This document shows positions 35,110 through 46,425 of a stretch of DNA of 64,000 bases, piece after piece. The translations under genes and the position numbers were made by a program. Source of the stretch: Liolophura sinensis (Eukaryota > Mollusca > Polyplacophora > Chitonida > Chitonidae); assembly GCF_032854445.1 (NCBI RefSeq), contig NC_088307.1:5840017-5904016 (forward strand). Reading direction: 5' to 3'. The notes beneath the pieces are model-generated. The model saw only the letters and a list, made by a program, of their open reading frames with translations. It searched no databases and was not told where the DNA came from. Each line of letters starts with the position of its first letter. Within the stretch, counting starts at the first letter, position 1.

Positions 35110-37640
35110 TACTTTTGTTGGAGGTCATGGAAAGCATGTACCGTGACTCTGACTCGTCGCTCTGTGCCGATCCCTACGTCATCAGTTACATAACTGTGTG
35201 TGTTCCCTTCTCAATGGCGTCCTTATGCTTTTGCAGCTTTGACATGACACTGTATGCAGATTTCTCAAGTCAAATCCTATTGAATATCGTCTCCCATGTT
35301 TCGTCTGTTTTATTGATATCTATGCGACCTACGGAAGACAGTCATTACGAAATATCACACTGGAATAAAATTGCCTATCGTCAGAGTAGTCATTTCACGC
35401 AAACCCAGTTTACCTCAACGTTTAATGACAGCAAAGGCCTATTCTCTGCCTCTCACTTCAATATACGTAGCATTAGAAAAGACTTTGACGAACTGTTGGA
35501 TTCCTGCAGAATCTTAATTTTAACTTCACTGTGTTTGGGTTCACGGAAAGTTGGCTAACAGAATCAAATGAATCCCTGTATGAAATCTCCGGTTATACAA
35601 TGTTCTCAGAGTCACGTCAAAATAAGAAAGAATGTTGAACGTTAGCAATACCGTTTCGCCGTGTATCATACAACACGACCTCTGTGACAAAGCTTTTCGC
35701 GATGAATATGAGTCATCGCGAGGCCCTTGGAATTTTTGAAGAAAAGTTTGAAAAAGTTTATGATGAAGTTTTCCCTGAGCAGACTGTCGCCGCTGCCCGT
35801 CAATGAATACGCAAACCATGGATAATGCCTTCTCTCCTTACGTCAGTTAACGAAAGAAACTGTACCGCGAGCAACTTTGGTTTCCCTCCCCAAACGCGCG
35901 AAATAAATACAGGAAATACAGAAAAAATCTGGATACTATGATTAAATGCTTTCGCAAAACATTTCAAAAATAAATTTGTACCGTCCAATAATGACATAAA
36001 GGACAATTGGAAAGCTCTCACCTAAATACTTGGCAGAGGTAAATCGCACGCGCTTCCAAAAATTTTTACTATAAATAGTCGTGATGTGTCTAACAGAGAA
36101 GACATAGCCGACCGTTTCAATAATTATTTTTCTGCCATAGTATATAACCTTGAATCAAAAATACCGCATGCTACATGCGACTTTTCTCAATACCTTGGCG
36201 AGCCATTCTCAAATACGCTAAATTTCTGTCCCGTCTCACATGCAACCATTTCTTCGACAATTGAATTATTAAAATCGTCTGCATCAGGAATTGACGGTAT
36301 CAGTATGTCTGATCTCAGACTAGTTTCCGAGTATATTTCCACCTCGTTAACTCACATCATTAACATATCTTTCGAAAGTGGTCACGTCCCGGACTCATTA
36401 ATGATTGCTAAAATTACACCCATTCATAAGTCAGGAGAACCCAACCTACTCGAAAATTATCGTATCTGTTATATTACATCTGTCCTCCCAGCCATAAGTA
36501 AAATATTTGAAAAACACTATAGCAATCAATATTACAAATTATCTCGAAGAAATTAATGTCATATTGCCTAATCAAAATGGTTTTCGTGAACATTATTCCA
36601 CCATGCATGCACCATGTTCTTTACACGATTTCCTTCTATCTGCTAGAGAAAAGAATGAAACCAGTCTTGTTACTTTTTAAAACTAATCTAAAGCATTTGA
36701 TACCGTGGATCACAAGCTACCCCTGACTAAACTTAAACATTACGGCTTTCAAGCCAAACCACTCCTATGGCTGTCAAGTTATTTAGCTGGCCGAACTCAG
36801 CGTCTCTAATATGAAACCATAGTTTCCTCTTTTGCCCAAGTTGACTGTGGAGTCCCATAGGGATCCATCCTATTTCGCCCATCTTATTTCTTTGCTATTT
36901 ATTTATTTATTTATTTGATTGGTGTTTTACGCCGTACTCAAGAATATTTCACTTATACGACGGTGGCCAGCATTATGGTGGGAGGAGACCGGGCAGAGCC
37001 CGGGGGAAACCCATGACCATCCACAGGTTGCTGTCAGACTTCCCACTTACGGTCGGAGAGGAAGCAAGCATGAGCTGGACTTGAACTCACAGCGACCGCA
37101 TTGATGATGATGGTCCTGGGTCATTAAGCTGCGCTAGCGTGCTAACCAACTGAGCCACGGAGGCTTCTATTTCTTTACTATATCAACGACATAACTAATG
37201 TCACCACTGTACCGAAATATGTATTATTCGCCGATGACACAAGTGTGTGTATCTCATCCAGAAATATAAACGAAGCAGTCACTACCATGTCTGCTGAACT
37301 CGAAAAGATTCGTGACTGGATGAATTCAGTCAGGCTATCGTCAAACATTAACAAAACCAAATGTGTTGTCATCGGACCAGTATCCTGTTTCTGAATTTAA
37401 ATTTTTGGGTATAATGTTTAAGTGCAAACTTTCCTGGACATCCCATATCAATTAAATATGCAAAAAAAAAAAGTATTTCGCAACATTGGCATAATTAATC
37501 ATCTTAAACACTTTACAAACAAACCAACTCTATAAATACTTTATAACTCCTTAATTTCCCCTTTTCTGAAGTATGCTTGTGTTTTGTGGGATTATACTAA
37601 CACTTAGCCCTCTCATCTCAGACCCTTGAGTCTGTTACAA
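35110..37640 (+). mobile_element. LINE (endonuclease + RT), decayed, with a SINE inserted
   Basis: The plus strand shows the end of an ORF leader. The endonuclease start is SASHFNIRSIRKDFDELL, then GFTESWLTESNE, and after a linker the RT follows from about 36086. RT marks are IDGISMSDLR, GHVPDSLMIAKITPIHKSGE, SKAFDTVDH, CGVP with the GVPQGS block damaged, and VLFADDTSVCIS with the catalytic pair intact, then FKFLGIMFKCKLSWTSHI in the C-terminal part. Several stops and frameshifts occur, and parts of the endonuclease are missing, so the copy is dead. A SINE 1 copy on the minus strand at 36896-37165 splits the RT between the GVPQ block and the FADD block. It is most like the jockey/CR1-type LINEs. 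Confidence 0.8.
36896..37168 (-). mobile_element. SINE family 1, full-length, inserted in the LINE
   Basis: Minus-strand full copy ending in CTCAGTTGGTTAGCACGCTA at the head side. The host LINE sequence TATTTCTTTGCTAT / TATTTCTTTACTAT flanks it, consistent with a target-site duplication of about 14 bp with one difference. Confidence 0.88.
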
Positions 37641-38700
37641 AAACGCGCAGTGCGTTCAGTAACCCTATCTAATCGACTCGAGCACACAGACCCTCTCTCC
37701 AGATCCCTGAATATTTTACCGGGAAAATTCTCTATCCTTCAGTTTTCTTTATTAATCGCTTTCTTCGCGCCTCGTGGGTTATCACTTCCACCTGTGCAAT
37801 GTCCTCTATTTATTATTTATATAAAGATGAACTGTCAAGATTTCTTTCACTGACAAACGTGATATCTCACTGGCTAGAATTAGATATTACTTTTGTTATT
37901 ACACACCCCGACGCCGTGACGTCACAAAGAAACATTTTGTTTCATGACGCTCCAATTCGAATTTAGCAGAATAACGTCATAATTCACGTTCCGTCAACTT
38001 TAACATTTCTTAACAACCACGCAAGGAGACACGATGTCATGCAAGACGTCATGTGCCACGTCACGCTATATACATGTCTGTGAAGGCCTATAGCTAAAAA
38101 CAATGCTTAAGCTTGTTCAAATGCACAAAATCACGATATTTCAAAATATAAATAATACACAGATATCAAAATCCTCTATATATTGCCGGGATTAACTATT
38201 TTCCATGGTTTGACCTTCGACCAACCACAAGTTCATTAAAGTTTGATGCCGATCCACACCCAGAATTTTAAAATTTTTTTTGTAACTGCCTTATACAACC
38301 AGAAACGGTGCCAGATACCACCCAGTCATTCCAAAGTCAAGGCAACCGAATGGAAGAACATGTCTATTGTGGTGCAACAATTTTTTTTCTTTTCGCACCA
38401 AGTTGAATTATGTCCTCGAAATCGCCCAATGATCTTCGTAAGTCCGCCTTCGACTTAAAGCAACGCGTAATCGACGACTGCCCCTATCGATGTACATTGT
38501 TCAGCCTCATTTCAAGCTATAATCTTTAATACATGGGAACAATATTGTGTTTAATAAATCATTCATTTATACAATGTAGCACACGCAACTTGACATTGTT
38601 TTAATGTTATTGTAAGCTAAATGTGGTGACAAGCATTTTGAGTATTTCTAGATCAATGGCGCCTAATAAAATGTAATTAACATTTTTAAAACTAAATCTG
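37641..38700. other. No recognised gene
   Basis: The left part is probably the remaining 3' end of the LINE (to about 37860). The rest shows nothing recognised. Confidence 0.35.
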
Positions 38701-38707
38701 CTTAAGC

Positions 38708-38750
38708 AGTGGTGGTGGTGGTGTGTGTGTGTGTGGGGGGGGGGGGGGGC
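38708..38750. repeat. (GGT)n(GT)n(G)n simple tract
   Basis: GTGGTGGTGGTGTGTGTGTG followed by about 18 G bases. Confidence 0.95.
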
Positions 38751-38757
38751 GTTGTAA

Positions 38758-38905
38758 TGTGCGGCCATTTATGCATTTACATGAACAGTTAGAATAAAAC
38801 CCTAATTGAGGTAAACTGACAAGAGGCCGTATTTTACCGGCTATCATTGACCAGCTACCACACTGTCGTCGCTGCTCTGGTTTTACTCTTTGTCGTGTGC
38901 GTTTT
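38758..38905 (+). repeat. Dispersed repeat B abutting the Penelope-like element
   Basis: Contains ACATGAACAGTTAGAATAAA, GACAAGAGGCCGTATTTTAC and GTCGTCGCTGCTCTGGTTTT. It runs straight into the retroelement, so the retroelement was probably 5'-truncated on insertion here or B is part of a joint unit. Confidence 0.65.
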
Positions 38906-39757
38906 AACAAACTATTTAACAAACAAAAAACCTTTCTTAAAGAAACGCGCATAAATATACCTACCCGTCACACAGAAATATCGTCGTTAATTGTCTCGGT
39001 ATTTACTAAAACAGATCACCGTTACATTAACGTCAGAAGCAATAAGGCTTTCTTTAGTTCTACTCTTTATAAAGGTTACCACTCATGGGATGTTACATTA
39101 TTCATTGAATTACTTGAATTTCTCATTAATAACATCTATGTGAAATTCGGAGATACCATTTACCAACAGTGCATATGTATTCCAGTGGGTACCAATTGTG
39201 CGCCTCTTTTGGCAGACCTATACCTGTTTTCACATGAATACGACTATATGCAGAAATTACTTAAAAGTAATATCTTTAAAGCTCGATCCTTTTCATTTAC
39301 CAAGCGGTATATTAATGATCTACTGGCGTTAAATAATCCCCATGTTGCTGTAGCGTTAAAGGAAATCTATCCGCCTTCATTGGATATGAAGGAGACAACA
39401 GATAGTCCTGATGGTACATCTTATTTGGATCTATATCTGTACAAAGACGAACAAGGTCTCCTTTCACGCCGCCTTTACGACAAAAGGGATAATTTCAATT
39501 TTGATATTGTAAATTATCCATATTTAGATAGCAATATACCAAAGGGTTCTGCATATGGCGAATACATATCTCGCCTTGTAGCATTTGTCAGATCTTGCGT
39601 TAATTGTGATGACTTTAATCTGCGTCACAGGTTGCTAGTTCAAAAACTAGTTTGTCAAGGATACTCCATCAAACGCCTTCATTCTAAAATTCTTAAATTT
39701 TACAATGAGTATAACACTCTCGTTGGCAGGTATGGACAGAGCGTTCAGAATCTCTAG
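38897..39757 (+). CDS. Penelope-like element reverse transcriptase (best copy, N-truncated)
   Basis: A 286-codon frame encodes the core and C-terminus of a retroelement RT. Motifs in order: HRYINVRSNKAFFSSTLYKG, HSWDVTLFIELLEFLINNIY, the palm block CIPVGTNCAPLLADLYLFSH, the catalytic block RYINDLLALNNP (related families have Y-x-DD; here the first Asp is Asn), and then YLDLYLYKDEQG, LYDKRDNFNFDIVNYPYLDS, SAYGEYISRLVAFVRSC and LVCQGYSIKRLHSKILKFYN. I place it with Penelope-like elements because of the GTNCAPLLADL and YDKRD/NFP-type blocks. No GIY-YIG endonuclease is seen after the RT, only the non-coding tail. It lacks the RT N-terminus and the Asn at the catalytic Asp makes activity unlikely. 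Confidence 0.65.
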   Translation: MRFNKLFNKQKTFLKETRINIPTRHTEISSLIVSVFTKTDHRYINVRSNKAFFSSTLYKGYHSWDVTLFIELLEFLINNIYVKFGDTIYQQCICIPVGTNCAPLLADLYLFSHEYDYMQKLLKSNIFKARSFSFTKRYINDLLALNNPHVAVALKEIYPPSLDMKETTDSPDGTSYLDLYLYKDEQGLLSRRLYDKRDNFNFDIVNYPYLDSNIPKGSAYGEYISRLVAFVRSCVNCDDFNLRHRLLVQKLVCQGYSIKRLHSKILKFYNEYNTLVGRYGQSVQNL

Positions 39758-40400
39758 CGATCTGCATTGTGATCAACCACATAGACGGCGCTGTTTTCCC
39801 TATGTACATATCTATCACGTACATGGTATTTAACAACATAGATGGCGCAGGTTCCCCAGTGTAACCGTCTATCTTGTATGTCATGTGTAACATTATAGAT
39901 GGCGCCTCTTGTAGCATGAGATCTTTACATATTAACGGGAAAGATGTAATCGTCCGTTACTTTTGAATCACAATCTGATCGGTTAGGGTTTGTAACGCTC
40001 ATCATTTTCAAACTGTATCTAATACCGCTTAACCTAGGGACCGTAAAGATCAACATCAACATGATGCCTTTATGAACAGTCGCAATTAAAGCGCGACTGA
40101 AATACTTGTTTAATTGTTATTTGACATGGAACTCATTCACGGACTACGAATTTGAACTTTGATATGGAATTCATGCCTGGAATATTCATTGTCTGCCTGG
40201 CATCATTGAAAACTGATGACCGCTTCTCTCTTATGTGTCACCGGCTTTATTTCGTATTTGTATAATTTCTTACATACCTTTGTCTTTGGGAGTTAGTGTT
40301 AAACGTTGTTTTAGAAATGGATCTTGCGATTATCGACTTGGAACGCCCTTTACGGACTACGAATGATATGTGAATGTCGGACTTGACGCTTATATACAGT
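39758..40400 (+). mobile_element. Penelope-like 3' tail with degenerate short repeats
   Basis: 39770-39910 holds three to four degenerate ~58-bp repeats with TAGATGGCGC and a TATGTACAT/TATCT spacing. From about 40070 the family's common tail follows (AACAGTCGCAATTAAAGCGC, TTGATATGGAATTCATGCCT, GCGATTATCGACTTGGAACG), ending near 40390. Tail-only copies occur at 7.8, 18.7, 21.1, 44.1 and 44.7 kb. Confidence 0.6.
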
Positions 40401-40929
40401 TATGTTTAATTACATTTACACCTAGAGCAGATTAATGAGAACCACGCGTTCTGCTATAATCAACGAGCCATCAGGTGGGGTGGTGTGTCAGGTACGAGAC
40501 CTTCGTTAGTCCACCATCTATCCTGTCTTTGTTCTCATGGGGTTTCATGGTATGACGTGGAGAGACGAGTAACGCCGAACATATGACCAAGAAGTGACAG
40601 GAGTGGACGGTTTGAGTCGTCAGGGGTCGCACGCTACAGTCTCCAGGTCCTTCACACAATACTTGTGCTTCATTTGACTGAATATATCATTTCATTGAGG
40701 TCCCAAGTGCAGAGAAACCAATACCTTCTGGTATCTTCCACTTGGTAGATGCGCATGTTTTAGTTCTCCAGCAATCCTGCCACCCCGCTTTCCAGTTTGG
40801 TTAAACATCCATACATTACGGTAAGTACTTTCAATTCGATTTTCAGTTCGGCACAGTACGTGTTTATACACAGAACAATCACATTTAACTTTGACATCCG
40901 GTGAACTCCTACTGAGACCCACGTTCAGA

Positions 40930-42160
40930 AACTGTAATACGTCGAAATACACATTCGTATCTCTGACGTCTACCAAAATGGATGCTCTAAATAAATAATC
41001 GCAAGGCCGGTTCCCAAAATGACATTTAACACAAACCACCAAAGAACTAAGAAAGTATATAAAGTACGAAAAGAGGACGGAATCACGCAAAGAGAAGCAG
41101 TCAACAGTTTTCAATGATGGTCGCAAGACGTAAGGAATGTTCTTGCGTACGAGTGAAATCAGTATTCAAATCGTGTACAGTGTTAATATATAACATATAT
41201 ATATACTAGCATTGTACACGATTTGAATACGATGAAAAAATATGAATCTCAGTTGCGTCTTGATTGCAACTGTTCATATATCAAACGCGGAGATCTAATT
41301 CGACACGATGAAGATACCTCCCTTAGCCCATGATAAAGCCTACTAAACCTCATCGTCACGATTCATATGATTCTGCACGCTCTATCCATATTTTTCATAC
41401 AAAGACAATTATACTCAATGTACAAAAAGAAGGCGTTTCATGGAATAACCTTGACACACCAGCTTTTGCAGCAATAACTCGTGACGTTGATTGAAATCGT
41501 CACATACCACACATGATCTAACAAATGCGACAAGGTGAGATATGTACACACCATAAGCAGGATTCTTCGGTTTATTGTTGTCCAAGTAAGGGTAATTTAC
41601 AATATCAAAACTGAAATGATTGTTTAAATCATCAATGTACCGTTTATTGAATGGGCCTGCATGGTGAAGATTACTCTTTAATAGTTCCTGTATATGGTCA
41701 CACGTAAAACGAGAAAAGGTATAGATCCAAAAGGAGATCGCAATTTGTATCCATCGGAATACCTTATACACTGTTTATATGTGGTTTTCCCGAATTTCAC
41801 GTAGATGCCATTACTGACAAATTCAAACATTTAGATGAACACTGAAACATCCCATGAATGGTAACTCTTGTATGTATTGAAACGGAAGAGGGCCTTGTTG
41901 CATTTGACCTTGATGTAGCGGTGACCAGTTTTATTAAACACCGATAGAATTAGTGATGAAATTCTATCAATCAAATCTTTGTGAGGAACAGTAGTACAAA
42001 GCGCAGAGAAATCCCAAGTGTAGAGATGTCCTTATACGGTACATGTATTTGAGCGTCTAATTTGTTAGTGAGACGTTTTGGAGTTTTTAAGAAGTTATTT
42101 AAATTACCCGTGCTAAGACAAATTGATTCAAGATAATGTATTTAAATTTAATGGCACGTG
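40930..42160 (-). mobile_element. Penelope-like element, long decayed copy
   Basis: Minus strand from RT N-terminal side to tail. The DFSALCTTVPHKDLIDRI block lies near 41990, VFNKTGHRYIKVKCNKALFR near 41920, SWDVSVF near 41850, RYIDDL near 41640, YPYLDNN...AYGVYISHLVAFVRSC at 41600-41520, and LVCQGYSMKRL near 41440, followed by the non-coding tail to 40930. It has several frameshifts and an internal deletion between the RYIDD and NYPYLD parts. It covers more of the RT N-terminus than the copy at 38.9 kb. Confidence 0.7.
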
Positions 42161-42169
42161 TTAAAAGAC

Positions 42170-42305
42170 AAGAGAGTGTTTAACGCCATAGTCAATAATT
42201 TTTAGTTATACAATATCGGCCAGAATTTAGGGTAGAGGATATCGGATCGAGTGCATGGGGTAAACCACCGATCTTTGGCAGATGACTGACGCAGTCTCTG
42301 TGATG
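42170..42305 (-). mobile_element. SINE family 1 variant, degenerate
   Basis: GTTTAACGCCATAGTCAATA then TATCGGCCAGAATTTAGGGT and GAGTGCATGGGGTAAACC match the SINE tail plus a different centre. A related stretch lies at 14818-14930. Confidence 0.5.
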
Positions 42306-42639
42306 TAAAGATAAGTACACCATGATAATGGAAATTTTATCTACGGACTATAAATTTGAAATTGGTATTGTATCTAAACGTCAAAACTGACGTTGTCCTG
42401 GAATGGCCATTTTTGTTGACGGCTTGCACACGAATGAGACGATTCGAATACCCGCCGTCTACGGTACCGGACTATCCCGTAATTTAGTTAATTGTTGAAT
42501 CATGCTTATTGAGAGATTTAGTTTAGTCAGTTTTGAACCGAGTCACGCAATTCTTGCGTCCGTAGTTAAAGTGTGATGGTTGAAAAACGGTCACATAATG
42601 GTTTCCTCGAATTCACATAAGGAGAAATTTAAGGAGAAT

Positions 42640-42800
42640 TGTAAACCTGGTACATAAAGGAACTAAATAAGGTATTCTTGCCTTTGACCTTAACCAGCTG
42701 TCAGTTGTCTGTGCGGAAAAGTAGTACAGAGTGTAGAGAAATCCTATACGGAGATGTCCTTATACGGTATATGTATTAGAACCTCCAGTACTTCAGTCTT
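42640..42800 (-). mobile_element. Penelope-like RT N-terminal fragment
   Basis: GTACAGAGTGTAGAGAAATC and CGGAGATGTCCTTATACGGT match 41990-42050 of the longer copy. The preceding 42310-42640 has no clear content. Confidence 0.5.
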
Positions 42801-43018
42801 ACATTTTTAGAGCTTAAAAATCCTTCTACAACCTTTTTATTGTATATAGAGATTATCTTAACAGTGTGTGACCGGCGATGATGTATCAGCTCGAGTTGTT
42901 TGACTGAGGTCGACCTGTCGTATCAGCTGAGATCGAATATATGTACGAGGTGATAAGTGTACAGAACAAAGTATTATCCAACCATGTTACATCTTCTACG
43001 GATTTCGTCCACTTTCAG

Positions 43019-44091
43019 AGTGTACAGCGTGAAGTCGAGCAACATGTTGGCCACACCGTGTTCAGGATATTCAGGCCCACCCTTCTGAAACCAAATGGTG
43101 TCCAATGGCAGTGCTGACGTCAAACGTTACCAATCCTGGCAACTTCACAGATACAGACCCTTCTTCTGATGCTCCACCAACCACTTTAATTTTTGTCAAA
43201 GTTACCTATTACACGATCGCTTCAGTCGTAGCCATCATTGGCAACGGATTGCTGATTTCCACAATTGTCAAATGTAACGCACTTCGCAAAGTGTCCTACT
43301 TCCTTGTGGCTAACTTGGCCTTTAAAGATTTCACCTTCGCCTTGGTGTCCCCTGTATTTGTAACGCCCAGTGTCTTCAAAGACCGCTGGGTGTTTGGACA
43401 TCATCCCTGCATCCTGTTCGGATTGATCAGCACGTGGTTGGCGTATGTGGAACTGTTGACCCTGGTTTGCCTTGCCGGCGACCGTTATGTGGCCGTTACA
43501 AGGCCATTACGATATCACCAAATTCTGAACAGAAACAAGTTCCGAGCGGCCGTAGTCTTCTGCTGGTCATACTCGTTCCTCTGGGCCGCAATGCCGTTAA
43601 TGGGGTTTGGGGAATACGTTTACTACGACAACCTCAAAATTTGTCAGCTAAACTGGTCTCCTGGGCTTACTCCGCTCACCTATACTAAAACTGTAGGAAT
43701 ACTTCTCTTTTTCCCTGGGACAGGTATGATCATTTACTGCTACATCAACATCTACAAAAGAGCTAAGAGCATCAGTGACGTTCCCGTGTTTACGGTACAA
43801 GCACAGGCCAACGGGAACAAAGGTAAAAGAACAGGGTCCAGAGGAACAAAAGCGACCTTTACAATTGCACTCATTACTGGGATATATTTCTTCTGTTGGT
43901 TCCCATTTGTCGGGGTACGGGTCACTCAGGTTTATTATCCCGGGTATAAGGATGATCTCACCTTGCAAACAATAGAGAATTTCACACTCTATTCCTTTAC
44001 CATCGCGAATTTCATCAACCCTATTATTTACGGGATTTACAACAGAGAGTTCAGGTACGAATTCCTTAAATTGATCAAGAGAGGAAGATAG
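43019..44091 (+). CDS. Rhodopsin-family (class A) GPCR 2, paralogue of GPCR 1
   Basis: The start is at the ATG at 43105 (MAVLTSNVTNPG), giving 328 aa; the exon begins after the acceptor CCACTTTCAG|AGTGTACAGC. The ATG 14 bases earlier is out of frame. The protein matches GPCR 1 nearly throughout: GNGLL, LAFKD, DRYVAVTRPLRYH, CWSYSFLWAAMPLMGFGEYV, KICQLNW, LLFFPGTG, FFCWFPFVGV, NPIIYGIYNREF. Differences cluster in the N-terminus, the start of TM2-TM3, the loop before TM5 (LTPLTYTKTVGI versus IRQIYVYGVGS) and the C-tail (KLIKRGR). It has NVT glycosylation sites near the N-terminus. No TM7 lysine, so not an opsin. The ligand is unknown. The pair arose by duplication of the whole block; both are intact, which suggests selection on both. 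Confidence 0.93.
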
Positions 44092-44134
44092 ACGAACTAT
44101 GGGGAGACGGTCAAAGGGATTCCGGCCTAATGTC

Positions 44135-44910
44135 ATACTTTATATAATTTCTTAGTTCTTTGGTGGTTTGTGTTATACATTGTTTTAGAAATTGTACTTG
44201 CGATTATTGACCTGGATCGTTCTCATTGGTTCACGGTTGGTATACGAATATCTGTTTCGATGCATAGATACTGCTTATACGACACAGTTTCAGTTCTAAT
44301 TTTTGTTATTTAGTTTGGTGCAAAACTATACCAGTATCTAGGCATGGAAGTAGGTGCTAGTGAAAGAGCTCTTTGTAAAACCCCTAGCTTTGTTAATGTG
44401 TAAATATTTTACATATGTTCACATGAGTGATGTACCTCAGTAAACCGATTCTGAGCCTGTATTTGCCAACAAATTGTCGACATGGAGGGTAAGAATCGGA
44501 CTGCATAGGGCAGGCCGTCATAACTACGGCCAGATCGGCATAATGGCGTCATATGTCCTTATACCAGTCGCTGTATTTGAATCGACGTAAGCATGTGAGC
44601 GTTTGAACTTACCAATTGTAGAGATGTTGAGCCTAACCCAGACCGCCCTACCATTGTGGAGACAGTCGATCATAGCTAAGACTGGGGGACAACATACACA
44701 GGGACAATATAAACAGATTCTATGCGTCTAAACAGATATTCGTATACCAGCCGACAACCAAAGAAAACAAACCAAAGAAAGTGCGAAGTACGAAGCTAGG
44801 GACGAATCATGGAAAGAAAAGGAGTCAACAGCTTCCAATGATGTTCGAAAGACGAAAGGAACGTTCTTGGTCAATGGATGAAATCAGTATTCTAATCGGT
44901 GTAGCATGTT
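44135..44910. mobile_element. Penelope-like tail pieces around the GPCR 2 3' flank
   Basis: 44135-44265 (plus) has TTAGTTCTTTGGTGGTTTGT and CGATTATTGACCTGGATCGT. 44700-44910 (minus) has GTATACCAGCCGACAACCAA and GGAGTCAACAGCTTCCAATG. Nothing else is recognised between them. Confidence 0.55.
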
Positions 44911-45730
44911 TGTATTGTGTTGTTCGCAAACGATTTTGTCTGAAAATGCGGTGAAAAAAAGACTTAATGCGAGTTCATTGCCTAGGAAATACCGGTAAAA
45001 ACAAAAAACCGACAGCTCATACGAAAACTCATTCTCAACTGTGGAGACAAAATGGACGCTACACAAGCCCGAGAAAATTTACTGCTAAACACATGGGTAT
45101 ATCAAATGACGTCACATGGAGCTAGCGAGCCAGTCTCCAGGAATTGAAGCGGACGAAAAATCAGAATGTTGTACAAGTGCCTGGTTATTGTGAAACCCCA
45201 AGTGGTGAGTCAGCAGGACACTCCGCGGGATATACAACAGGTTACATCCTTTTCCCACGGAAAAATGCCAGTATCGAGTGAGCGTGTCCTAACAAACACC
45301 TCTTCTGACTAGGGCTGGTGCCTTAAGTCAAAGAATCTGCAGCGGTGTCGCTCTCTTTGCTGGAGTATTGATGGGTTATTGTCTAAATTTGGCTGGTTTT
45401 ATGCCGTATGTTTTTTTGTAATTTTTTATTTGTTTATTGAGGATTTCCCACAGCTCTATAGCCACGGGGGGATCGCCTCAACAATAAAATCAACCCATAT
45501 ACATAAAATAACACATTATTATATTATATTATTATTGCTGGGTTTGGATGGTGAATCTATTGGACACGCTTATAAAATTATGTACAGATTTTAAGATCAT
45601 TTGATTATTATTCACGCTTAGTTCAGGTGAACCAAATAAGAGTATAGTACAAAGGTGTTTAGAACAACTACTCAAAAATACAGACGGGTGAACCCCAGGA
45701 GGTATAATTCTAAAGATGCTTTTTACCATG
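44911..45730. other. No gene recognised; holds a 42-bp repeat
   Basis: At about 45266-45307 the sequence GCCAGTATCGAGTGAGCGTG plus TCCTAACAAACACCTCTTCTG recurs at 52619-52660 near the Polinton. The rest is unassigned AT-rich DNA. Confidence 0.4.
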
Positions 45731-45734
45731 TGCT

Positions 45735-46060
45735 TTCTATGAGTGGCCTTGGTCGAGTCACACCTAAGACTTTAAAAGAGGAAGTTGTAACTTCCTCGCT
45801 TGGCGCTCAGCATGAAGGGGATAGTGCAACGACTGGTTGACCCGTATCAGTATAATGGCTCGGGCGGGGCGGCTTACTTGCCTTCGGTAAGTCGTCTCAG
45901 TGATGCAGCACTAAATAAAAGAGCGGTGGAAATCCGTCCTGCAACAAGGAGGCACATTACACGTGCATGCACCCTAATGATTCCTTCGTCGTCATATGAC
46001 TGAAAAATTGTTGAGTACGACGTTAAACCCCAAGCACTCACTCACTCACTCTATGAGTGG
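45735..46060 (+). mobile_element. SINE family 2, best copy
   Basis: From TCGAGTCACACCTAAGACTT (tRNA-derived head end) through AAGTTGTAACTTCCTCGCTT, GACTGGTTGACCCGTATCAG, AATGGCTCGGGCGGGGCGGC and GGAAATCCGTCCTGCAACAA to the tail GTTGAGTACGACGTTAAACC and (CACT)n. It serves as reference for the family here. Confidence 0.8.
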
Positions 46061-46161
46061 CATAGGCAGGGCAGTCAAGGAAATAATGAGATGCATATTC
46101 ACATTTATGTTTACATTTACTACATTACTGATGGTCGATAATGTTATATTTAAAGAGGTCA

Positions 46162-46425
46162 CCGTGAAGAGCGCTCAGTCCCATTCTCATTCTACTGAGC
46201 ACAATGGCCACCGTGAAGAGCGCTCAGTCCCGTTCTCATTCTACAGAGCACAATGGTCACCGTAAAGAGCGCTCAGCCCCATTCTCATTCTACAGAGCAC
46301 AATGGTCACCGTGAAGAGCGCTCAGCCCTGTTCTCATTCTACAGAGCACAATGGTCACAGTGAAGAGCGCTCAGCCCCATTCTCATTCTACAGAGCACAA
46401 TGGTCACCGTGAAGAGCGCTCAGCT
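46162..46425. repeat. 49-bp minisatellite abutting a LINE
   Basis: Five full units and a part: GTGAAGAGCGCTCAGTCCCA + TTCTCATTCTACAGAGCACA + ATGGTCACC. It ends exactly where the minus-strand LINE RT C-terminus begins, so it may derive from the LINE 3' end. Confidence 0.93.

Larger units (their letters stand above)
40500..43018. repeat. Older duplicated block, copy 2 (upstream of GPCR 2)
   Basis: Counterpart of 14125-16689. It shares GTTAGTCCACCATCTATCCT, GTGACAGGAGTGGACGGTTT, TTGACATCCGGTGAACTCCT / GAGACCCACGTTCAG, and GTGATAAGTGTACAGAACAA with the acceptor before the GPCR. It is interrupted by Penelope-like and SINE pieces listed separately. Confidence 0.7.
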
